Positions 23,395-33,240 of a DNA stretch of 64,000 nucleotides are shown here, one piece after another. The notes beneath the pieces were generated by a model, which was not told the DNA's origin, did not search any database, and saw nothing but the letters and a program-made list of their open reading frames with translations. Origin of the DNA: Bimuria novae-zelandiae CBS 107.79 (taxonomy: Eukaryota; Ascomycota; Dothideomycetes; Pleosporales; Didymosphaeriaceae); the NCBI GenBank assembly GCA_010015655.1, contig ML976714.1, positions 293,666 to 357,665 on the forward strand. Reading direction: 5' to 3'. Within the stretch, counting starts at the first letter, position 1. Each line of letters starts with the position of its first letter. The position numbers were made by a program, and so were the translations under genes.

Positions 23395-24856
23395 TCAAGC
23401 ATGCCCATTCCCATTCTTCACCAGCCCATTCGTAACCTTAGGCCCCACAACCGCCTTCTCCAGCGCCTGCAGCACATCGGCCACAAGATCATCCTCATCC
23501 TCAATTCCACAGCTCACGCGTACAAGATCGTCAAACACACCCGCGGCCTCCCTCTGCTCGCGCGGAATGCCCCCATGCGTCATCGCGCTCGGCACCTCAA
23601 CGAGCGACTCGATGCCCCCCAGGGACTCCGCAAGCGTGTATATCCTCGTGCTCTGGCAGAAGCGCTCCGCCGCCTCGTGTCCGCCGCGGATGCGGAAAGA
23701 CAGCATACCCCCGCCCATGGCGTCGCGGTGCTGCTTCTGCGTCACCGCGTACTGCGGGTGCGACGGCAGACCCGGGTAGTTCACCGATACAACGTGCGGC
23801 GAGCTCTTGAGCGCGGTAGCGACGCCCGTGGCGTTCTTGGTGGCTTCCCGTGCGCGCAAGTGCAGCGTCTTGAGTCCGCGGTGCGCGAGCCAGCAGTCGA
23901 ACGCGCTGGGCACGGCGCCGATGGCGTTCTGCAGGAAGGAAAGCCGCTCGTAGAGATCCTCTGAGTTGAATGCCGCAGCGCCCATGACGACGTCGGAGTG
24001 TCCGTTGATGTACTTTGTCACCGAATGCACGACGATGTCGGCGCCGTGGTCGAGCGGGTTCTGCACGTAGGGCGAGAGGAACGTGTTATCTACGACTACG
24101 AGGATGCCGTGCAGGTGCGCTATCGTGGCGACGTTTCGGATGTCGACGAGAGTGAGGGTGGGGTTGGAGGGCGATTCGATCCAGATCAATTTCGTTGTAG
24201 GTTGGATGAGTCCGGCGATATCGTTTTCGATGGCAGGACTGAATGTAACTCTAACATTGTGCGTCGCAGCTACCTTCGTGAAGTAGCGGTGCGTGCCGCC
24301 GTAGACATCGGAGACAGAGATGACGTGTGAGCCGGCGGCGAGGGATTGGAGAATGTTTGCAGTAGTTGCAGAGCCAGAGGAGAAGGCGAGGGCGTAACGG
24401 GCGTGTTCTAGGGAGGCGAGTGCCTGTTCGAAGTTGTCTCTGTGCTCGGGTTAGTCCACGGCGTAAATGAACTGCTGTGATTGAGTTCTACCTGTTCGGG
24501 TTTGAGGATCTTGAGTACTCGTACTGGCCAACAGGCTTTCCGAGGCTTGTCTGAGCATAAGTTGTGGAGAGTGAAATCTGCGGAAATCAGTACGTCTATC
24601 GAAATACGCTAAATCGGTCCAGCGGATCTGAAGCTCGCATCTCGCATAGCAGACCGGAAGGATTCGCTTTCCAATCCTGATCACCCGCGTAAAGACAACA
24701 GTCCAATTTTGCTGCCCGGAGCACACTTACCGGCGCAATAACTGCACCCGTAATGGGGTCATGCGGAGCGCCCGCGTGCACCGCTCGTGTCCCAAACTTC
24801 TGCACAGGCGAGGGCGCACGCGGCGGCGTTTCGATCGGGTGTTCAGCAAACGTCAT
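23395..24856 (-). CDS. CYS3: Cystathionine gamma-lyase
   Basis: Three exons: 24731-24856, 24492-24577 and 23395-24439, giving 418 aa, the usual length. It is a PLP enzyme of the Cys/Met metabolism family that cleaves cystathionine to cysteine, 2-oxobutyrate and ammonia (reverse transsulfuration, cytosol). Visible landmarks: 'GAVIAPISLSTTY' near the N-terminus, 'YEYSRSSNPNRDNFEQALAS', 'ALAFSSGSATTANIL', 'VYGGTHRYFTKVA', 'VVDNTFLSPYVQNPL', the PLP lysine in 'HSVTKYINGHSDVV', and 'TLAESLGGIESLVEVPSAMT'. 'GTHRYF' and the short N-terminus favour gamma-lyase over cystathionine gamma-synthase or beta-lyase. The tail 'TNGLVKNGNGHA' is an extra. All introns are GT-AG. The ATG at 24856 is the only one giving the full N-terminal domain. 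Confidence 0.94.
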
Positions 24857-25709
24857 GGTCGCTGATTGCTAGGAGGAGTTCTTGCTCAGGGCTGTGCTTC
24901 AAAGAGATCTCGGTGAGGAATTGCTCTGGTAGAGAGCTCAAAAACACGACGGCGAGTGGAATCAACTTCGAGACGGTCCGCGACGCAACAGAAGTACTGA
25001 ATTTTATCGATAAAATAGTCAGGGTCCACTACTCGCTAGAGAATATGTCCGGAGCCGATCGCTTTGTTGATATGGCGCAATTGTTCGATGGCGTGGTCGC
25101 AAACCTTCTAATGTTGAGGGAAACGAGAAAGTGCGGACGTGCGGCTCCATGACGCTGACCCTGACCGCCTCTTATATAACTCTGTACGAGCGTACGGCAT
25201 CTTAGATGTGTAATGAGGTGCTGAGAAATACCACAAGGAAGGATGCGCTGCATGGTTTCGCCGTCTTGTCATGTCATGATGCCCGCAATGGGTTTAGTGG
25301 GGATGGCGCCATTTAATCTTCCGAGCGCCTTATGGCGGCTTTGGTGATCAACGGCATGTCTACGCCGACTACGCCGGGGTTCGAGAATACTTGGTGTTCT
25401 GTGGCGGTGTATGATTACAAAACCGGTTCACTAATGGTGTCACACTCTGCGAAGGAATCACGTCTTATTTGCTCATGGGCAACACTTGCCTGCAGTCACA
25501 GAGCAGCTTGAAATAAATGAATGTGCCATGTAGCTGCTGAGCCCTCATTGGATCATGCTCTATACTATGGCGCTATCTATGAATGCAATGTGGTATCTAA
25601 TAAACAGATCATGCTTGTGTCCGAATAGACGAGCCGTAGTTGCTCCTTCATAACCCGATTATGCTTGTCCAACCGCATACCCCGAGTTGGCGCCTTCCTG
25701 AATGAGACT
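24857..25709. other. Intergenic, promoter of CYS3 and 3' flank of ATG14
   Basis: No supported gene. Short open frames on both strands lack motifs. Confidence 0.5.
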
Positions 25710-27430
25710 TCACTCCGCCGCTGGCTTCTTCGCCGTTTCTTCGCTACGGCTCTTGACCCTGGTCCAACCATTCACCCCCCTCTTGCGCTCCTCGACTCCC
25801 TCGGACGCCTCGTCCGCCTTCTCGTTGGTATCCACCGCAGGGGGTAGGCGATCCATGTAGCTCTTCCCGTCGCCATCTCGGTGCCGCTTTCCAACCATGA
25901 CCGGATCATCCGCCATGGCGTCCTGCATATCTGCCAACTCGTTCGCGTCTATGTTGTCCCAATCTTTGGTGCGCTCCTCTGTGTACAAGAAGTCCTTCAG
26001 CTGAACGTATAGCCTCCGTGGGGTCAGGGTCGAACCACCAAGGCGCTGTACGTTCTCACCATCCAGGGCGAAGGAATGCGTCGTTGCATGGGAGATCTCG
26101 CCGAGTCCTATTGGCGTCTTTTTCGCGATAGTTGAACCTGACTTTGGCTGTAGAATGTCTTTATCGAGTGGATTCTCTGGTCGTTGAGCATGCCAGGTTA
26201 CGCGTAAACGGAGTAGTAGGTTGAGATTCTTGCCAATCTCGCAAATATCGTCCCACTTTACAATGTCATCTTTCATGCCCTGGGATCGACAAAGCCACGC
26301 AATGTTGTACCCTAGGTTAGCGACCGCCTCTATGAAAGTCGAATAGGCAGCTTTGTCTTCCTCGCGCAAGTGGGGGAGTCGCCGGTCGAGAAACAGTACC
26401 ATGGCCTTGGGCAAAGGTGCACCATCAAATGTACGGGAGGCTTCCGGGCTGTTGCTTGATGAATGCGACGGGGTCAGGCCGGGAAATAGGATTTTCTTGC
26501 CTTGCCATGACTCCTCAGGAGTGATGATGGTAGGATGGGGATAGTCCTTGTGTGGGAGTGTGATTTCGGAGGGGAGGCGGAGACCAAGATACGCCGTGAC
26601 AGTTATCAGGAGCTGCGTGACGGCAAGCAACGATGCTGTAAGCTCTTCTGGGGGTGCATCATTGATCTCTCGCAAGTCCCAAACCCTGAGGTATCTACCA
26701 GACTTTGAGGCTGTCCGATTGGGATCCATATCAGGACCAATGTACCACGTCTCTTTGATCGGGCCGTCCCTCACTCTACGCTTGATGGACTTCAAACCAG
26801 CAATATCGGCCGCAGAATGGCAAAGATATGACCGCATATCCATGGTACTTGAGTGGACCTTGTCACACTCATACTCCAGGCGCTTGATGCTCTGTTGTAC
26901 CTTGTCGCGTTCGTTGTTTCGGCGCGCGTCCACGTCGTGAGTGGCAGACGAGAAGTCAGATTTTCGCTTGGACATGTTTCGGCGTTTGTCCAATAGTAGT
27001 TTCTGTGCCCTCTCTATCTGCTGTCGAAGCAGATCGGCCTGCTCGTTGATCAACGAGGTTCGCTCCTCGATCTCTACAGTTTCGGCCCGGGTTCGCTGGA
27101 GTTCAACGTGGTTTGTACATTCTTGGCGGTCTACAAGTAAGCCGCCTTTGGAGTCTTGGAGGGAGACATGCCTGGAAAGATGTATATTAGCCTGATACTC
27201 AAATACACATGGGTTCCATCGCTCTATCCGGCTTTGCAACACTTGAAAAAATGATCTACTCACTGGCTCTCTTCGTCTTCCAGGCCCTTGATCACAGCTG
27301 TGACATGCTTCCCCGTGTTCTCTTCGCCGAACAACGCTTGCGCGAGCTCGATCCGGGGTTCTTCTATGTTGGCGCGCGCACAGGTGACGCAGTTCAGCGC
27401 GCCCTCCCTGCCACAGATATCGCACTCCAT
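25710..27430 (-). CDS. ATG14: Autophagy protein Atg14 / Vps38-type PI3K complex subunit
   Basis: Two exons: 27264-27430 and 25710-27171; the intron 27172-27263 (GTGAGT...CCAG) joins in frame to 542 aa. The true start 'MECDICGREGALNCVTCARA' carries the two CxxC pairs typical of Atg14, which are missed if the long single frame reaching 27425 is used. Next come 'ELAQALFGEENTGKHV', then a long coiled coil ('RTRAETVEIEERTSLINEQA', 'DLLRQQIERAQKLLLDKRR') and the globular Atg14 domain ('RLPSEITLPHKDYPHPTI', 'FIEAVANLGYNIAWLCRSQG'). The C-terminal tail is polar and lysine/glutamate-rich. Atg14 directs the Vps34-Vps15-Vps30 lipid kinase to the pre-autophagosomal site. Vps38 is the alternative; the cysteine pairs favour Atg14. 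Confidence 0.85.
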
Positions 27431-27910
27431 GCTGTTCTGAGTTATGTTATGTTCCCGCCTCTTAATCTCTCGGGTTCTTGTGGATCCGGGCAGCAGTTGA
27501 GGGTCATGTTGAGCGGGGGCGCGTCGTGGGTGCTATGTAAGAGGGCAAACAGGCTGCCTCGTGGATCCGCTGAGCTTGAGTTGGTACGTTTGGACCTACG
27601 ATCAGAGCCTACATGAGGCTCGGCAGGACGTAAGTGAAAGGTGGTGAAAGGTGGGCTTGAAGCTGTGCTAGGAAGATAAGATGCCGAGTCAGGCACCGGG
27701 GAAGCGTGACGCAGTTGCGCTTGCCGCCGCATAACGCGCTAGTCCAACCCAGCATAGCGCCCACGTGAACCATCCCATCGCTCTTGCTCAAGATGTACAC
27801 CACATACAAACACGAATGCTTCACTTATACACCGATTCAGATGTGAATGAGGCGTTTGAAATGCTGGCTCATTCTGAGTAGCGCCCGCACCAAATAATAG
27901 CCACCAGCCA
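27431..27910. promoter_or_regulatory. Divergent promoter region between ATG14 and the hypothetical gene
   Basis: 480 bp separate the two start codons, which point away from each other. No other gene is supported. No clear TATA box recognised. Confidence 0.5.
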
Positions 27911-28633
27911 ATGCCACCGCCAGAGTCTGAATCATACATCCCTCTCCCCGGCGTGCAACAACGGTCCTTCCGTTCTTCACCTTCAGAATTTGGATCTGAC
28001 GTCTCGTTCGACATGCCGGATGCATTCAAAGAACCAACACACAAGAGTGAGCCCGTCGAAATGGCACCCACCGCAGGCGAGACACCTGCACCTTCCAAAC
28101 TCAAGGACCCCAGCGATGACGACCGCCCACCATCCGCCCAGCAAGCTCAGCAGGTCCCAGAAGAGGATGCTCCAGAGCCCGATGAAGGTGAAGGAGAGAC
28201 TAGCGAGGACGACATCGATCCCGCCGAACAAATCGAGGATTTCGACTGGAACAAGCTTCACGAAAAGTACCACGAGGCCATGAACGACGCATCGGCCCAA
28301 GAAAACGCGCTGATGGTGGAATTCGCGCAGCTCATGGATGTACTATGACCCTACACCTCAAATGGAAACTTTGCAAGCTAATAGGCATCACAGTACTTCA
28401 AGATCTGGGCTGATGCCGGCGCCAACCAAGAGTCCGATCGCACTTTCCACCGGTACGTATTCCCTAGCCCACGGTCTCGTTTAGTATGGCGATTCAGAAA
28501 ATTAGAGTCCAATTCACCATCAGTTCTTCACCATTGTCTATTCATCGTGCTAACTATTCCTCCACAGTCTCCACACCCGCATGACCTACGTCAAAAACTC
28601 CGAAGACAAGCTCGAAAAGACACGCCAACACTG

Positions 28634-28664
<31 letters not shown>

Positions 28665-28734
28665 AGACATGGAAGTCGTCCGCGCATTCGAGAATGCGCT
28701 CGCCCTCCTCCGCAACTCTGGCTTCGGCACTTGA
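27911..28734 (+). CDS. Conserved hypothetical protein with poly-C intron
   Basis: Four exons: 27911-28339, 28394-28452, 28568-28632 and 28667-28734, total 206 aa. The N-terminal half is disordered and acidic ('PDEGEGETSEDDIDPAEQ'); the C-terminal half is helical and looks conserved: 'FDWNKLHEKYHEAMNDAS', 'LMVEFAQLMDYFKIWADAG', 'RLHTRMTYVKNSEDKLEKTR', 'QHYMEVVRAFENALALLRNS'. The phases of all three introns agree, and the last exon restores 'HYMEVVRAFE', which strongly supports splicing out the C-tract. Function not known; the helical repeat suggests a coiled-coil partner protein. The third intron is only 34 bp and almost pure C (see separate entry). Confidence 0.78.
28633..28666 (+). repeat. 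Poly-C tract (C28) forming a 34-bp intron
   Basis: Sequence GTAA, 28 C residues, AG. It lies exactly between two coding segments whose phases fit (CAC T / AC ATG). It has a GT donor and AG acceptor but no branch-point-like CTAAC. Homopolymer length is prone to error in both sequencing and replication. Confidence 0.85.
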
Positions 28735-29263
28735 TGCTCATCGACCCAGGAGCCATCTTCCTAGACTACCAGCGCACGCCTACTTCGCAGGCTTCGCGGG
28801 GTCGGAATGGCGTGGGATCAGCGCGTTCTGCGCGGTTGCGTGTGATGAGCGACGGAGAGGAGAGGCCTAGCTGTGGGCCACATGTTATGCGTTGTAGTAT
28901 CATGTAGCAAACGAATATGGAGCAAGTTTTATGTAGAGATACCCAGATATCACTCAATACTATGCCACGACAGAGTTGTCCGTCATCGTGGTATCCCGAA
29001 ACAACTCATCCTGCTTTGCCATCATAAGTTCAATTCTCTATGCATCTACTCTCGCCCGCAAAAAAAGCCCAAGTCTATCCCAAATGCCACCGATGCCGGC
29101 GAGCCCCCCACACAGGGCTCCAGCCAAATAACAAACCCACGACAAAAAAGCAACTCTATCCTCCCAAGCTATTCACAAGCACCAATGCCGAATTTATTTC
29201 AGAGGGCGCAAGGGAAAAGTATGCACGCTGAGATGCAGGACGGGAATGCAGAAGGCGGGGGGT
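28735..29263. other. Intergenic, convergent 3' ends
   Basis: Between the hypothetical gene (plus) and thioredoxin reductase (minus). Likely two 3' UTRs. No gene supported. Confidence 0.5.
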
Positions 29264-30645
29264 CTACAAGAGCGGGTTGGAGCGGTACTCGGGCACGACG
29301 CCGTTGGTCTGGCTCTTCTCAGCCTGGTTCTCCGTCTCGAGATCGTTGGTGACGCTGTCGTCGTGTTCGGCGAGCCACTTCTCCGCTTCGAGCGCGGCGA
29401 CGCAACCAGAGCCTGTCATTCATCAGCCATCGTACTCTATATAAGATTTGTATAATGTGAATTTGGGAGGCTCACCTGCGCTCGTAATGGCCTGCCTGTA
29501 CCGCTTATCCTGGACGTCGCCGGCCGCGAACACGCCCTCGACGCTCGTCTTGCCCTCTCCAGGCTTAGTAATAAGGTACCCGTCCTCGTCCATGTCGAGC
29601 TGGCCCTTGAACAGCGCGGTCGCGGGGTCGTGCCCAACGGCGTAGAACAGGCCCTTCGCCTCGATCGTCTGCTCCTCCTTTGTAACGTTGTTCTTAATGA
29701 CGAGGTGTGTCATGAGTCCGTTTTTCTTCTCCTCGCCCTTGATCTCCACCGCGCTGGTGTTGTACCTGATGTCGATCTTCGGGTGCGTCGTCAACCGCCG
29801 CGCATTCGTCCTGCTCGCCCTTAACTTATCCCGTCGGACGAGAACGGTGACCTTCTTCGCCTTCTTGGTGAGGTAGAGTGCTTCTTCGACCGCGGAGTCG
29901 CCGCCGCCGATCACGACGAGGGGCTGCTCGCGGAACATGGGGAGCGAGCCGTCGCATACGGCGCATGCGGAAACGCCGTTGCCCCAGAACTTGTCCTCGC
30001 CGGGGAGGTCTAGACGGCGCGCTTTTGCGCCCGTCGCAATGATGACGGAGTCGGCGGTGTGCTCTTCTTCTTCGATCGTCTCGTCGTCGCCCATGGGGTG
30101 GAGCCAGTATTTGAAGGGGCGCGATTTGAGGTCGACCTTTGCGACGGTCTGGGAGATGATTTCGGTGCCGCAGGCTTCGGATTGCTCGCGCATTTGGTCC
30201 TGGAAGTCGTATTAATAAATCTACACCCCAAATGTAGATGTGGATGTAGAACTCACCATGAGCTTGCCGCCTTGGATATTCTTAAAGCCCGGGAAATTTT
30301 CCACTTCATCGGTGGTGGTCAATTGGCCGCCAGCTGCGATCCCGAGCGCGAGGAAGCCCTCGTACATGACGGCTGGAGCATGTCAGCAGCATACCGGCAA
30401 AATACTTGATTCTACTTACGCTTCAGGTCGGCTCGCGCAGCATAGATGGCTGCGGTGTGGCCTGCAGGCCCAGAGCTGAAAGCAAGTCAGCATGGCGCCT
30501 GTACAATAGCATCGTATCTTTGTTGGTGGGGCACACCACGTGGGTTAACGAGACGCGTCGCACTTACCCAATGACTACAGAACGCGTTAGCAGAGCTCTA
30601 TAGATTTATTTGGAGGCGCAACTTACTGACTACTTTTGAATGCAT
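29264..30645 (-). CDS. TRR1: Thioredoxin reductase (NADPH)
   Basis: Six exons: 30627-30645, 30568-30574 (7 nt), 30420-30475, 30257-30372, 29476-30199 and 29264-29412, giving 356 aa. It reduces thioredoxin with NADPH using FAD and a CxxC pair; low-molecular-weight class. Landmarks: FAD motif '[20 protein letters not shown]', '[16 protein letters not shown]', active site 'SACAVCDG', NADPH motif '[15 protein letters not shown]', 'RRDKLRAS', '[20 protein letters not shown]', and C-terminal '[17 protein letters not shown]'. The tail after it ('[20 protein letters not shown]') is an extension over bacterial enzymes. The 7-nt exon supplies part of the GxGxxG turn. The ATG at 30645 is the standard start, but the open frame extends upstream with a mitochondrial-type presequence (see findings). 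Confidence 0.94.
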
Positions 30646-31782
30646 CCCTCGCGTGTCTGACTTGGTTGTGGAAGTCTGCTTCGAGGCAGAAGATAGCCCC
30701 GCGGCGGGTGATACGCGCTGGTTCGACGCAGCGGCGGCGATGGGCACGGAGAAGAGGTTGAGGAAACGAGTCGAGGTCGCACGGCGGAAAGCTGAGGCGA
30801 ACACTTTGGCGGTAGTTACAGTGTTCGGGGAGTGTAAGCGGGGTTGGGGGCTCCCGGTCGTTAGATGCGGGCTTGTCGGCGGCGGCGCAAGAGCTTAAGA
30901 AGGATGGTAGGCGCAGAAGGCACTGGAACACGATATTTCAGCAAGTGAACTAGGTCGTCGGCGATGTTCTGGAAGAGATACGCGCGTGCGGTTCTGGATG
31001 ACAGGTCGTCTGCCAGCCGCGCACGCGCACGGCGGGGTGTGTATGTATTGGGTTGTAATACCGATTGATTAATATGGCCTCTACCGGGGAGATGAATGAT
31101 AAGAGAATCGCACAAAGGTACGAGAGTACTTTTGGTATATAGCACGGGAATAGCAGCGATTGATAATGGCAGGAGAAGAAAATGCTAAAGCCTGCTCCGG
31201 CGACGCCATCGGCAACAATGCACGCGATTTGCGAGCAGGCCAAGCCCTAGATCGTTGAATTTCTAAGAGCTCACGCCGAGACCGAAAGCTGGCCCACACC
31301 GCACTCCTTGTGTATCCACCTCTGCACGGCGTTGCCGGCCTTAATATGGGCAACTTTCGCGATGTGTCGCCTTTGGCGGCTGTCTGAAAAGCTGTGGACC
31401 TTGTTTGTGTCGCGCTCCGCAGGCATCACAGTAATTGCTCAAACACCTTCTAGTCTAAAGGCACCCTGATCAGTGTGCACAGCATGCGTCATGCCTCGGC
31501 TCTGGAACTGTCGCTACTCTCCACCTCTGCACACGTCGCCGGCCTTACAATGGTCAACTTTCGCGATGTGTGCTACCAAGGAATTAGATACAAAGAGGTA
31601 TACTTGCAAATCGACTATTATTACCGCTGCAAAACCTTTGTTTACCATGAAAACGTTCCAAAAGAAGATAATACATACTTATTTAGGCGCCGCATCAGCG
31701 AATTGTACTTGCGGGCATAGATCCGAGCGTCGGTCAGGACGGTTTTGGGTCCGGACGAGATTCTTCCTACAGATACGGGGTC
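30646..31782. other. TRR1 upstream region
   Basis: The first 245 bp (30646-30890) remain open in frame with TRR1 and encode a basic, Ser/Arg/Ala-rich stretch with no ATG. Further upstream no gene is supported. Confidence 0.5.
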
Positions 31783-33240
31783 CTAGATGGACAGGACAAG
31801 CTCTACACCGGTAGAGGGTTTAGGTTTCAATCGACTCCCCCATACTTCAACCGTCTTCGTCATAAAACAAACCGTCTCGCCGTTCGCTGAAAGAGATCCC
31901 TCCGTCATCCCCTTGTCGAACCAGATCGACGCTCCCCCAAGGTGTATAGACAATGCATTTCGCTCATAATCGACCCTTGCCGTACTAAAAGTGCCTCTAA
32001 GCACGCTGTGCGTGGGCCAGATTTGAACAAAGCAGTTGACCCCCATGGCAGGTGGTGAAATGCGGTGGTCGTGATGGCTTCCGTACCAAGCGGGGAGAGA
32101 ACACTATCGCGCTACTTGGGGTAAAAGTACGTCTCCATCATTTCCGCCTCCTGCACTCTTTCAGGAGAGATGCAAGCAATGAGCACCCACGGTCCGGATT
32201 CTGTTGTTCCGGAGATCGCCAGGAGCCGGAGGCACGTCGTAGCTATCATGCCTCTGATGTCTGAGCATGATGTTTCGTCTGGGCTGCTTTGATGTAGCAG
32301 GGATAATTTGTCCAGGAGAGCATGCGGGAGTACGAGACCGAGCTGGCGGAAATGGGGGATGCTGAGGAATGATCGCCGAGTGGAAGCTCCCGTGCCTAAC
32401 ATCTGGTGTTCTTAGCGACTTGTGTAAGGATCCAGCGACATGGTTGGACGTACCGCAAGTGGTAACTTCCAGCGATACTGGATCTGGAACAGCCCATCGC
32501 TTCGCTGACCAGGGAACTGGCGAGTGAAGAAAGCTGTTAATTCAGTCAATAGAAGAGGCTATTCGCCAGTTAGCATGGAGGCTTCGGTATGGGATTCGGA
32601 GATGAACGTACAGTGGATTGCTCCATCACTGTTCGAAATTGCTCCCAGTTTACTTCCCCATTGTGCGGAGAGAAGGCGTGTAAGATAGCCCTAACTGCGT
32701 CGCCGAGCCCGCTGTCGTTCTCAGTATCTGGTACCTGTGCGTTTTCTGCCGGTGCAGAGAGAAGCAACCCAAGCAAAGCGTGGATGGACGCAACAGGAAC
32801 TAGACCGTCGAGCCCCGGGCGTGTGAGCTTGGGAGTGTTGCAGCTACAGGAAGATAAAGGATCTCCCCCATTTCGGCAGCTGGTTGGACATGCATCCATG
32901 TAAAACAGCAACAAGGTCCTCGTCATCGCCGGCCGCCCTGCAATTCGCCATCGACCTAGCCGTCCAATCGGTGCTGCAAATACTTTGGAAGAGCAGTCTG
33001 CATCTGTCTCTCCAATCCCGCGGATGCTCAGTATACACGATTCGGTGGATCTTCTCCAAAGTAGATATATCCTTGATCCTCCGCAATAAATAGTTTTACC
33101 GCAACGGCAAAGCGTTCCAAGGTGAGGCGGCCGTTTTGCTCTGGCTTAAACGGCCATGTACCATGGTGGAGAAGAATGTGTAAGCAGCCTAGAGATATGT
33201 CACATGACGACACTAGTCTCATGAGTCAGCTCGATCACTA
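31783..33240 (-). pseudogene. Decayed TLDc-domain gene, 5' end cut off by a transposon
   Basis: Successive minus-strand segments in different frames fit one TLDc-family protein (oxidation-resistance / RTC5-like). 'LLHHGTWPFKPEQNGRLTLE' (about 33180-33120), 'EKIHRIVYTEHPRDWRDRCR', 'VPVASIHALLGLLLSAPAEN', the EF-hand-like 'AILHAFSPHNGEVNWEQFRT' (about 32690-32620), 'LSIPHFRQLGLVLPHALL' (about 32360), and the TLDc C-terminus 'GGASIWFDKGMTEGSLSANG' with 'KTVEVWGS' (about 31960-31850). Frame changes near 33090, 32850 and 32070 have no GT-AG solution that I can see. Homology begins right at the pogo insertion at 33241, so the N-terminus is missing. Some introns are plausible (32568-32620 region), so a partly intact gene is not excluded. 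Confidence 0.55.

Noticed and set aside
23401..23964. Plus-strand open frame (187 codons) opposite CYS3
   Set aside because: Antisense shadow of the GC-rich CYS3 last exon; Arg/His-rich composition typical of reverse reading.
25710..27425. Single 571-codon frame as the Atg14 gene
   Set aside because: Its first part reads through the intron in the wrong frame. The ATG at 27430 with splicing at 27264/27171 restores the CxxC pairs.
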